Shown here piece after piece: positions 13,562 to 25,500 of a DNA stretch of 64,000 nucleotides. The translations under genes were made by a program, and so were the position numbers. The notes below the pieces were generated by a model. That model was not told where the DNA came from. It searched no databases and saw only the letters and a list, made by a program, of their open reading frames with translations. Position 1 is the stretch's first letter. The number at the start of each line of letters is the position of its first letter. Origin of the DNA: Amphiduros pacificus (lineage: Eukaryota; Annelida; Polychaeta; Phyllodocida; Hesionidae); NCBI GenBank assembly GCA_949316495.1, contig OX439012.1:3317059-3381058 (forward strand), written 5' to 3'.

Positions 13562-16500
13562 GGTGTATTGTTATTGGCTGGGATGTGCAGGCGTTTGCTG
13601 CTGCATACATTGTCTGGGCTATTTCTCAGTTACTGTAAATAGTTGGTGGTTCATATTTAATTTAAAGAATGACCTCAAAATGTGTAGGAATGCAATGTCA
13701 TGTTCATTTGACATTTTGACCTTCAATTCTGACAAAGTCACATTGACTTTCAAACATTTTCTGTTGGGCTATTTTATTTTGTTTTCATCTGAATGCGTTT
13801 TAATTTGGGAAGGGTATTGACTGATCATTACAGTTTGTGAGGCTAAGATTGGGAGATAAGGTATCAGGGATGTGTCAACATCGATTTCTGTTAATCTCTA
13901 GAATCTTGCATCTTATATGATGACAAAGATGTTCCTCAACTGACATCTGCCTTCCTTGAACTCATATAGTCATAGATATATTAGGATATATTTGTGCATA
14001 CCTGTTATGGTGCCTGATCGACAGTTTTGCCAATTTTTCATTTCAATACAATATCAGGAATATGCCAGCATCAGTTTCTGTATTACTCTTTGAGTCCAAA
14101 ATGTAGAAGTAACCTCTTCAACTGTGTCTGTTCGATGTTCAATTAAATTATCTACTTTCTGCTTTTTTTTTGTCAATACAAGTTTGCCATTCAGTTCGCC
14201 TACTCTGAGGATATTTCATGAGTTTTGGCCCATTACAGAGTGATTCGGGCCAACTTCTTGGGGGCCTGCTTTCTCTAGCCACGGTCAAAGTGAGGGTAGA
14301 ATTTTTTCCCACGGTCGAACGTGCCAAGTTTGAACATGTGAACGGTCTAAAATGCCAGCAACCCTATTTTATGCAGCAAGCATAATGACTGCTCCTGTTT
14401 TTCAGGCTGCATCCAGACAAAGTGGCCAAGGTGAAGTGCATATCACAATCTGCTGTAAGTTGACTCTCCTTATTCCTGCTTCCTTCATGACAATCGGAAG
14501 TTAGAATTACAAAACAAAATGATGTTGAAATATTCTCCCAATATATTGGCCTGTTTCAAGAGGAAATATATATATATTAAATTGTTGTTGTAAACAGTGA
14601 CTAATGGTGGCTGGTAGATTTTGCATATTGTTTAAAAAAAAAATATCAGATTGTTATATCTTTGGTTATTTTTGTAATGATTTATTGATTGAATTGAATT
14701 CTCACTGCTTGAGTGGGCCATGCTACCACCTGGTGTGTGAAAATCTATCATGCATGAGTGAACCTTGGAGACATGTAAGCTTAGCTCATATTAGTAGAAC
14801 TTCAACTTTCTATATTTCATTTCAGGCAGAAATAATTTATTCCAAATACAGTGGAGGTCCCCGATTGAAAAGGTAAGCACGCCAGATCTGAGGAATAAAT
14901 ATTTCGATATGAGAACTAAATTAGTAAAATAGATTCAGTTTTTGAAAATATCAAAAAGGAACTTTAAAAGTAAGGAAATTATTCTAATTATTCTATATTC
15001 TGGAAATAAGATGGATCCAAATGATATGAGAAAAATCTAATATAATTTAAATATATTTTTTAATTTATGAAGTGACAGTTTTTGCTGGGATTGTGTAAAA
15101 GCTCGGTGTCATGTGATCAGAACCAAAGCAAAGATCAAGGAAGACAGTAAAATCATCTCGGAAATTCTCAAGGCCAAACAGTTACAGCTCGAGTAAGTAG
15201 GTCAAGGTCATTAGAAAGTCATTAGAATACTATATAAATGGTCACACAGTGGCAATGTTTTAATGTTTTAATCATTTAAGTATGTGGAAAGAAGTCATAG
15301 GAGTGCAAGATTATAAAAATAGAATTATAAACATATTTTCTCCTATTCCTTGTGTTATTAAAAACATACATCCCCCCAAAAAATTATAATGATAAAAAAA
15401 TAAAAAGATTAATGAATAAAAAAAAAATTACAAACATACATCCTGAAGTGTTAAAAATTACAAATGTAATGGTTAGTGCTGTTATTAATGGAAGCAAATG
15501 TAATGGTTAGTGCTGTTATTAATGGAAGCAAATGTAATGGTCAGTGCTGTTATTAATGGAAGCAAATGTAATGGTTAGTGCTGTTATTAATGGAAGCAAA
15601 TGTAATGGTTAGTGCTGTTATTAATGGAAGCAAATGTAATGGTTAGTGCTGTTATTAATGGAAGCAAATGTAATGGTCAGTGCTCTTATTAATGGAAGCA
15701 AATGTAATGGTTAGTGCTGTTATTAATGGAAGCAAATGTAATGGTTAGTGCTGTTATTAATGGAAGCAAATGTAATGGTTAGTGCTGTTATTAATGGAAG
15801 CAAATGTAATGGTTAGTGCTGTTATTAATGGAAGCAAATGTAATGGTTAGTGCTGTTATTAATGGAAGCAAATGTAATGGTTAGTGCTGTTATTAATGGA
15901 AGCAAATGTAATGGTTAGTGCTGTTATTAATGGAAGCAAATGTAATGGTTAGTGCTGTTATTAATGGAAGCAAATGTAATGGTTAGTGCTGTTATTAATG
16001 GAAGTAAATGTAATGGTCAGTGCTCTTATTAATGGAAGCAAATGTAATGGTTAGTGCCGTTATTAATTGAAGCGAATTGTGTTTTATATTTTCCAGTCCT
16101 TCAGATTCTTATTGGATTGGCAAACGGTCGTTACGGAGTTGGAAGCGTCTTGTGTTGGAAAATCTGGATGATCCCACAGAGCAGAATGGCATATCTAATA
16201 CACCAATTAAAACTACTCCTATCAAAGGTATCTATAATTTCTGTACTGGTTTGGCTTTCAGGCCCTATCATAGAAGGGTGTTATTGTACTTATCTCTGTT
16301 TCGTCTCACACTTATGAACATTAGAACCTAACATATGAAACATTAAAGGTATTAATCCTATTATTTGGTGTATTGAAAGCTTATCCACGTATGAAAGCCA
16401 TGGCAAATTGAACTTTTACATAGAGTAATAAGATAGGTTGCTATAAGGCATAGAAGTTGCGCTTCAAGGAGAGATCTGTCTCAGCCATCAGCTGCATGTG

Positions 16501-19500
16501 TCTGGTGAATATGGGTAGTGCAAACTTTCTTTGACCTCAAATGAGGCTCAAATAGGGTAGCACTGTTTGACGTCATTCTGGCACTATCCAAAGGACAATA
16601 CATTTCATGACCTCTTAAGTATATTGCCATACTCTCATGACATCATTTTACCTTTCAGTGCCTCTATGATAACACTCCACATAAAAATGATGCCAAGAAA
16701 GAAGTGTGCTGTAATAAAGGGGCTATAAATAAGGGTCTTTTTCAAATAGATTTCACAGACACTGATTGGGACACATTGATAAAAAAGTTGATAAACATGA
16801 AAGACAATATATTTGTCACCAATAGTTGCAGCCCTTCAGAATGTTACAAATGAAGCAAGAACAATAGGGACATGAACGTCCTTCCCGCCTATTGCCGGTG
16901 GTGGACGTTGATGTCCTTCCTGTCCATTACGGGTTAAACAAGTAATTTGAAAAATAAACTAATGACACCATGCATCTCATGATGATCAAGGCTCAATGTC
17001 TGGTATGGGTTTTTGCTGAATAAAATTGAGCTCCACCCTGAGATTTGGCACAGATTTATTGGAGATGCTTAGTGTGAGCTGATGTTGAAATCTTTTCTTT
17101 TTTTTTGTACAGATAGAAGAAAATCTGATTGCACAAGTATGGATACAGAGAGTGAATCTTGCAATGACCCAGCACAGTCAAAAGATCCTTTGAGGCCCGG
17201 GGAGAATACCAAGGAGAACCAGGGTGAGGAAAAGACCTCCAAGATCCAGGGTGGAGGGAAGACCCTAGAGGTCCAGGGTGGAGGGAAGACCCTAGAGATC
17301 CAGGGTGAAGGAAAGACCCTGGAGATCCAGGGTGGAGGGAAGACCCTGGAGATCCAGGGTGGAGGGAAGACCCCAGAAATCCAGGGAGACGAGGTAGAAG
17401 AAGAAGAGGAAAGCTTAAACTTCAATGAAGACTTATTGTGTGAATTACATGGTGAGTTTGTCTCAGAGTCATTACTATTTAAGACCCTAATTCAAAATAA
17501 GAAGCAAGCAACTGTACTTCTTAGAAATAACATGATAATTTTTGTTTTGACAGACAAGTTATCGCCAGATGAAGGGTGTCGACGGCTTATACCTGGCGAA
17601 GTTTGGCGGAGATTAAAATCCTATTTTAGTGACGTAGCAGACTTCTCGGGTACTTCCCCGGTTTGTGAACAGTGCCTTGTAAGTTGTCATTATATAAATT
17701 TGATGTAAAGACTAAAATAGCACAGGAAATCTCTCTTGTAAAGAATGAGACAGAGCCAAGTACTTATATCAATATTTGTTAAAACGACAGTCAATATAAT
17801 ACAGTAATATTTTACAAAGATGATGTTTCTATTAAAATGAGAATACAAACCCAGGTGGACATTAGGACTATGCGATAGCCAGTTCTATATACGTCAATAA
17901 AATAAAAATAAACATTTTGGACTCGCCCTCCTACCACCAACGGTGGCGCCACCATCGCCTGCCCAGTTTCCCGCTCAACCTCGCTTGAGAACCACTTTTA
18001 AAATTTGACGCCAACCAACAAGGACGGTTGGCGATTTTTATGCGAGATATTTCAGAATAAGCTGGTTTTTTAATGAAAAGTTTAAGCAATATGTCTTTTC
18101 AGAGTAAGAAGGACGCTTACGTGAGGAAAGGGGAGCTCTTACGACCAAAAGTTGCTGTCATAAACCGGAAAAGACGTAGTAGTTGGGTTTGTTGACAAAT
18201 TGGTCCGTGAAGAAGGTAAATTATTATTATTTCTACCTTATAGACGTCAGAGAGCACTCCGCCATAATATTTGGCTCGTATTTACACCAAAAGAGAAGAA
18301 ATTAAATACGCAGAAGTAAAGTTGTGGCATTGTCACAGCGTGAGGTGAAATCTCGTGTCCGGCTCTCAGTGGGACGAGAATAACAAAAGTTTTTTTTTTT
18401 GTTTTTTGCAGATAAATAAGAATTTTATTGCTTAAATGTCTTCAAGGAACAACCCGCCATGTATTTTGGTGGGTTTGAGAAGCAAAAGAAAGAAATTTAC
18501 TGCGTATTTTTATCTTAATGTATTATCGCTCACAAAGTGACAAGCGATAAAGTATTGGGGTCGACACGATCTCGGAGGTAAAATTCCTTGTTTTCTGCGG
18601 TGAAAACATGGTGAAATGAGAAGAATCGGTTGTATTAGAATCGGTTTTGTTAAAATTTATATGGTTTTGGAGTCGAAAACATGTTCGAGAGAAGAAAATC
18701 GTTCACCGGAAGTAGAAATACGAAACCGGAAGTGAGCGAGGAATTGTGGGTAAAGTTCAAAATCAAAAGAAATAAGCTACAAATGATAGTCTTTTGATTA
18801 TAGTTTTACTCGAAAACATGATCTGATAAATAATTTGATAATTGTAAAGGAAGATATAATGAAAATCAAAGAATTAAAGAGTTATGAGTTTGTAGCCACT
18901 TGCTATGGACGCTCCAAATTTCTTTTGATCACTGAGGTTAAGCAACATCGAGCCTGGTTAATACCGGGATGGGTGACCGCTGGCTTGTAGTTGATTGAGT
19001 TTTCATATGAGAAAATCATTTTTCTATTTAATTTAAACAGAATTCAGTCAGTGGGAATTCAGTTAACTGTAGTATTCAGTCAACTGTAGAATTCAGTCAA
19101 CTGTTGAATATGGTTTCCAAGATTAATGGAAAATTAAACAGAATTCAATCAACTGTAGAATTCAGGAAACGGTTAAAAATTCATTGTTAGACAAAAGGTC
19201 TTAAACATGTGAATTGTTTGTAGTTTTGTGAGATAATTCTACAAATAATTGGAAGATTAAATAGAATTCAGTCAACTGGGGAATTCAGTTAACTATGGAG
19301 CATTCATGTGTAGACAATGTGTCAACTACATGTGATTTATGTGTTTGATGTGAAACATTTCAAAACAATTTGAATTTTTAAAATAAAATTCAGTCAACTG
19401 TTGAATTTAACCAACTGGGGAGAATTCTTGGTTAGACAAAATTCATATGAATTATTGTATTGTTACTTGAAGGGTTTCCTTATATGAAATAACTCTTCAG

Positions 19501-22500
19501 GTTAAATTGATGAATGTGATTTATCGACTAGATATTCACTTCAAGATAACTTGAGAATGACATGCAATTCAGTCAACTGCAATGAATTATTCAGAGGATT
19601 TATTTCAATGTTGTAACTTAATACGGTGCTTTGTTGAACACAGAGTATAAGACAACACTATTGGAGAAAATTATCTCAGAGTTAGAATCCAATGTAAATT
19701 ACAAGACTACATGGGAATAGAGTTGGTATTGGCCATATTTGAGATTACAAGTGAATGATGCAAAGAATCATTAAAGTAGTCTGAATTGTAGGAAAGGGAA
19801 CAGTCCAGAATGTTGGTATCCTTTTCTATACTCCATGGAATAGTCTAGATTGGATGTATTTATGTTTGCTCTGAGGAAGGAAAAGATGCACTGAGAAACT
19901 TAAATGGAAGCATCGGTGACTCAGTGGCAGAATGCTAGCCTACCACGCAGGTGTGTCAGGCTGGGTTTTCTGCTGATACAAAACTGAATTCCAGTTGATT
20001 GATTAAATGTTGCTCCTTCAAGAGTAAAGGATAGAGGCATGAAGTTCAATTCATACAGATTGAATTTAACTTCTATAACTGGAAAGGACTGGTTATGAAA
20101 TTAAATAAAGTTTGTGTGATCCACAAGTGATCATCAGAAGATGAAAAGCCATTGCTGATATGAAATATGGTTCAAATGACTCATTAGTGAGTTTTTCAAT
20201 CATAAGTAGTAACAATTCTAACCTGATACTTGGGATCAAGTTTCAGAAGTGCATCAGAGTTTCTGTCAGATGTTACATGCGTTGCCAAGATTCATATGGT
20301 ACTGTGAAGAGTACATGAAATGAATAAATGGTATTAATTTATCGTTAGTTGAAGCAATGCAAACCTGCAGGTTAAGATTGGTAACATCGGGATAAATATT
20401 TTATCCAAAATATTATGAGGTAGAAGCAATGAAGTAATAAGTGTGGTGAACCAGTAAGTAATTGTTTCTTTCAACACTTTGAAATAGAATGAGATATTTA
20501 TGGGTTGTTGTACTAAGACTTACAAGTAATAGAGTATGATAACCTAATCCAAAACTGAGCTTCTTGTAAGTGAACATCAACGGAAACGAGAACAGTTCGG
20601 ATTCCGTAGAGTGCATGTCAGCTCAGAGGAGGGTTCTCGGTCCAGTATAGGCATAATGAGCAGACAAGGTTTGCTGGATACTATGCTATGAAAACAGGAG
20701 GAAGAACAACTCAGTTCAGTTGAAGTTCTTCTGTTAAGTAATCAGCAGTTTTTTGGTAGGCTGGCATAGGGAGAACTGTGCTGGTGTAATGAGCATACAT
20801 AGCAGGAATGCAGGAAAGTCTGTAGAATGGGGTTGCTCATGTAAGATGAAACTCTGCTGAATAATATGTTGTGTATACAAGAGGATCAAAACAACATGAG
20901 TCAATGCTGAGATGTAGGAGTTTCAAGTTGGTCCTCAACAACTCAGTGGTTGCAAGGCTCACTTTGAGATTGAGGTTGAGATCCCAGTTCAGTTCAGTTT
21001 TGGTCACCAGTGGTTCAAAGGATCTGAGGAGGGATAGAGTGAATATGCGGTAAAGTTGGATGCTCAAGGTCCCAAGAGACCAGAAGTAGGAGCCAGATAA
21101 ATCTCAGGAGCCAGAGACAAGACTGCAGTGTTAAGTCCTATCTGCCTTAGACTAGACTGCAGTGATGGCTTCAGCCAGAGAGTACCATAGTGGAATTACC
21201 ACTAGTGGATTCTCTAACAGATCTTCAGACCTTCATAGGTGCCTCCAAGGAGGGTTGGGGGCATGTGTGTGTTGGATCTGGAAGGAATAGATCTGGAGAG
21301 TAGAGAACTAGCACAATGATCCAGCTATCAGATGAATTACTGAACAAGTTCATAATGACAGCAAAGTACTGGCGTATGTCAAGCTCCTAGGAGAGACCAG
21401 GCCAGAAGTTTTTGGAAAGAGACTCAAGTGTTTTCCAAAGTTGTATTCAATCCCAGATGTGTGAAAATGACCCGACATCCTTGGCAATTTCTATGTGCCA
21501 GCATAGTGAGGGATTGAGGAAAAAGATCGACTACTTGCAGCAATGTGGCTTATACACTTGGAAGGGGGTCGAAGGACCTGTGGCTGAAGTGGAAATAACC
21601 ATTCTTGAAGTGGATTGCCAAAAGGAATTATTCTAAACTCACATCTTTCGTGTTCAGTGGTTCTGGATAGATGCGAGTGGATAATGGATGCAGTGAGCAT
21701 GGTATGGGCAGGATTAGATGTACATACTTTTTGGACAGTCCAGATATCATTAGATTGAGAAGGGTTGTATCCAGAGTTGTTCAGTTTATACATGAATCTC
21801 CCAATACAGATACCTAAGAGGAAAGACTACTGAAACAATTACTCAGGTCAGTGTTTCATATGAGAATAGTGATTCTTCTATTCTGGCAGTCTTATAGGAC
21901 TGCAGTTGTGATGGAAGGATTCTCAAAGGAGGTTTCTGTGATATGGGAGTAGTGACAAAGGACTCCAGAAGGCTAAGAATCAAGAGAGACTTAAGGAAGT
22001 ATGGGGACTCCTTTATTATACAGAGAGGCTCCACTGGACATAGTTATACAGAGATTATAGATATGCCATAATAGGACATTGAATGACTTCTACCAGAGAG
22101 CAAGTTCTGAAAGAGAAACTGGAGGTATCTTCAGTTACAGTGTGTTAGGATTTGGAACGGTTGGAACATTCCAGACCAAGAGTACAAATCATGCTTCAAA
22201 AGGATATGGTCATTGGTACCGGAGATAGGGACACTGTTACTGTAAAGCACCACGTTCCTAGCAGTGAACGGTGGAATCTTGTTGCATTTTGAAGGTCTGG
22301 AGAGAAGTTGTATTGCAAACAATATGCAATCATTGGCGTTGGCGCATCTAATGATAACTAAAGGAAATGTAAATATCCTGTGTTATTATATCAGTCTCTC
22401 TCAGGATATGCCTTTGGGACTGAAAATTTCCCAACATGCTCACGGACTGGAAAATTTCTTTATACTGGCCTCAAGATCCAAATTCTTAATCTAAAGGAGA

Positions 22501-25500
22501 GAATATTGGAAATATATGGGACTCAAAGTTGAAGCACCAAAGCTCCAGTTTGGGCCAGACATAAATAAAGAGGCCAAGCTGCGATATATAGATATGTGTT
22601 ATATACTGTGTAGAGCTTAGATACTAAGTGGAAGGAACAAAGATATCAGTAGGGATAACACAGATTCCTTAGTTCCAAACAAGAAACAAAAAGATGTGTG
22701 GCAGAGCACAACATCAGTATGGCTAAATAAAGCTCTCAGTAAGAAGACCATGATGCTTGATATGAAGATGGGGAATCTCATCAGGGGAAATTCCTTAAAG
22801 TCTAAGCACTGGTCCAGATATAGATCTCGTTAAAGAAACTACACAGGTTTCTGTCCGTGTCCAAAGAGTAAGGAAAGCTGTGGGTTTTCATCAGGGCTCA
22901 AAGGTTCAGTCAACCCATTTAAGCTGAAGGAAGTCAATTCCACTGAATACCAAGAAGTCCATACAATGGTCCATAAGACTAATTTGGCTAAAGGGGACAT
23001 GGATGGTGTATGGTTAACTGCAATATGGGTCATAACAGTCCACCTTCAAGTAGGTAAGGTTGGGACAAAAGTAAAGACTAGAACTTATTTGGTAGACCCT
23101 CAGATATCTTGACAAACAGCGGTATCAGAGGAGACCTCACACGGCTGGATGTAAGATGGGTCAAAACAGTCCACCTTCAAGTAATATCCCAGATATACAG
23201 TTGAGGTTGGGACGGAAGTCAAGGCTAGGACCTAATTGGGCAGATCCTCGGATATCTAGACAAACAACGGTATCAGAGGAAACCTCGCACAGCTGGATGT
23301 TATATATATACAATAGAAACAGAAAGCTGGGTGGAAGAAGATAATATCTTCATGGCTGTTGCTCATAGTCAGATCTGGAAGAATGGTCATGAGGATGTAT
23401 GGAATTCCGAGTACTGACCCAGGTAGCTACTCTTATGCTGATGGGCCTAACTGTCCACCTTCAAGTTATTCATCAGAGTTGGCAGTCAAGGTCTGGACAG
23501 TTGGAAAAGACTCGGTCCTGTTGTGGTATGACATGATGGAGGGTAGCTGGCTGACTGGTGGTACGGGTCATAACTCTCAAGTTCTGATGGGTGCCGTTCA
23601 GTCAGTTTCCCAGTCACAACAGAAGGTAACTGACTAAAATGTACACATAACTCACAAGTGCTGGAAGAGGAGGATGATGTCTCAAAGGATGTAGCAGGGA
23701 TGAGCTAATGGAATTTGGATGAAATGTTGGTTCTTCTGTAGTAACAATGGATTGATTTCAAGAGGTTTGAGAGTCTTAGAAGAGGATCTCAACAGGATGG
23801 TACTTGTGAGTTTGTGCATAAATTAGAGGTCAGAGTCAGTTACAAGAGCCTTAATTAGTCAGTGAAACTCCTCAAGCCCATGAGAGTAGGACTAGACTGA
23901 TTAGTATGCATCATAGCACCTTGCACCCTAGTAGTGAAGTTACTAGGCAATTGGACTTAGTAGCGCTACTAATAGAAACCAAATCGGGTAGTGCAGTAGT
24001 ATCAACTCTGGGAGTTCATCAACAGGTGGGCAGAGTATACTCAGAAAATGCACACATAACAAAGACCTCTGAGGGTGCACTAGTAAAGCAAACAATACCT
24101 CCCACGGGGTAAGTTTGCTATACTAGATGGTAAGTGAAAAGAGTGGACTCGTTAAAGATTGGTGCTTAGTGTGAGCTAGTAGTACCTACCAGAGGGAGCC
24201 TAGTTGCTACACTATAGAGAAATTGGCCCTCCAATGATGCATGGCTCTATAAAGTATGATCTGGATATAAGAGAGGGGAGCCTCAACGATAGTCCTAATT
24301 CTCTAGTATCAGACATACAAGTGGTCAGACCTAACATGGTATCAACTATGAAGAGGTTTTGGACTGCTATCGCCACCGATCGCCCTGAGTTTCAGTTGAA
24401 ATTGTTGGTTGGGACCCTCCTCCTAATCAGTGATTCTGTCCTAATGTCCACCTGGGTTTGTATTCTCATTTTAATAGAAACCCCACAAATTTTATTAATT
24501 AGTGTGTTTCTTATTAAACATGAATACAAACCCAGGTGGAGTGTGCTTTCCCACCCGACCTCCCCGCTTAGGCGTCAAATTTATTTTTGATCAAAGTGGT
24601 TCTCAAGCGAGGTTGAGCGGGAAACTGGGCAGGCGATGGTGGCGCCACCGTTGGTGGTAGGAGGGCGAGTCCAAAATGTTTATTTTTATTTTATTGACGT
24701 ATATAGAACTGGCTATCGCATAGTCCTAATGTCCACCTGGGTTTGTATTCATGTTTAATAAGAAACACACTAATTAATCAAATTTGTGGGATTGATTTAT
24801 TTGCCATTAAGACATTTTGTTTGTTTTAGTTGGCAGATGAGGTGGCCAATCAGAAATTAGTGCTGAACAAATCGCTTGCATCAAGTCAGAAATTGGCACT
24901 GTGTGATTTGTACAATGACAGAAATAGACCAGTGTGGAAGAAAGGGACGTGCGAGCTCTGTGTCATATCAGAACACTTCCTGGAGCAGTGGAGATCCTTC
25001 ATCAAGTGAGCTTAAATATAAATATATTATTACAATTATATTCACTGCCTGAATGTATCAGAATGCCTGGTCGTAATGGTGAGCATGCCGCCTGAATGTG
25101 TCTGAATGCCTGGTCTTAATGGTGAGCATGCCGCCTGATTGTGTCTGAATGCCTGGTCTTAATGGTGAGCATGCCGCCTGAATGTATCTGAATGCCTGGT
25201 TGTAATGGTGAGCATGCCGCCTGAATGTATCTGAATGCCTGGTCTTAATGATGAGCATGCTGCCTGAATGTATCTGAATGCCTGGTTGTAATGGTGAGCA
25301 TGCCACCTGAATGTATCTGAATGCCTGGTCATAATGGTGAGCATGCCGCCTGAATGTATCTGAATGCCTGGTTGTAATGGTGAGCATGCCGCCTGAATGT
25401 ATCTGAATGCCGGGATTATCATCAAGCTGAGGATCTCCTAGTCAGCCATCATATTTGGCTGTCAGTATGTCCGTAGAAATATCGGGGACCTTTGAATAAC

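Larger units (their letters stand above)
17826..24790 (+). mobile_element. DIRS-type (tyrosine-recombinase) retroelement, fossil
   Basis: An insert of about 6.97 kb in USP48 intron 20. The termini are inverted repeats with a shared core (17841-18012 and 24571-24750), nearly identical as I read them. The outermost bases differ (left 17826-17840, right 24751-24790). An internal block at 24438-24540 carries the complements of both outer ends side by side. This split-terminus plus internal-complementary-region layout is diagnostic of DIRS elements. A stretch near 21225-21350 recalls the RNase H block of DIRS polymerases. The interior holds no long open frame and is clearly broken, with many breaks, while the ends look whole and recent. 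It may have moved in trans as a non-autonomous copy. Confidence 0.8.

Noticed and set aside
18888-18992. Functional 5S rRNA gene
   Set aside because: Only the internal promoter half is conserved. The 5' half and terminator are missing and it lies within a fossil element.
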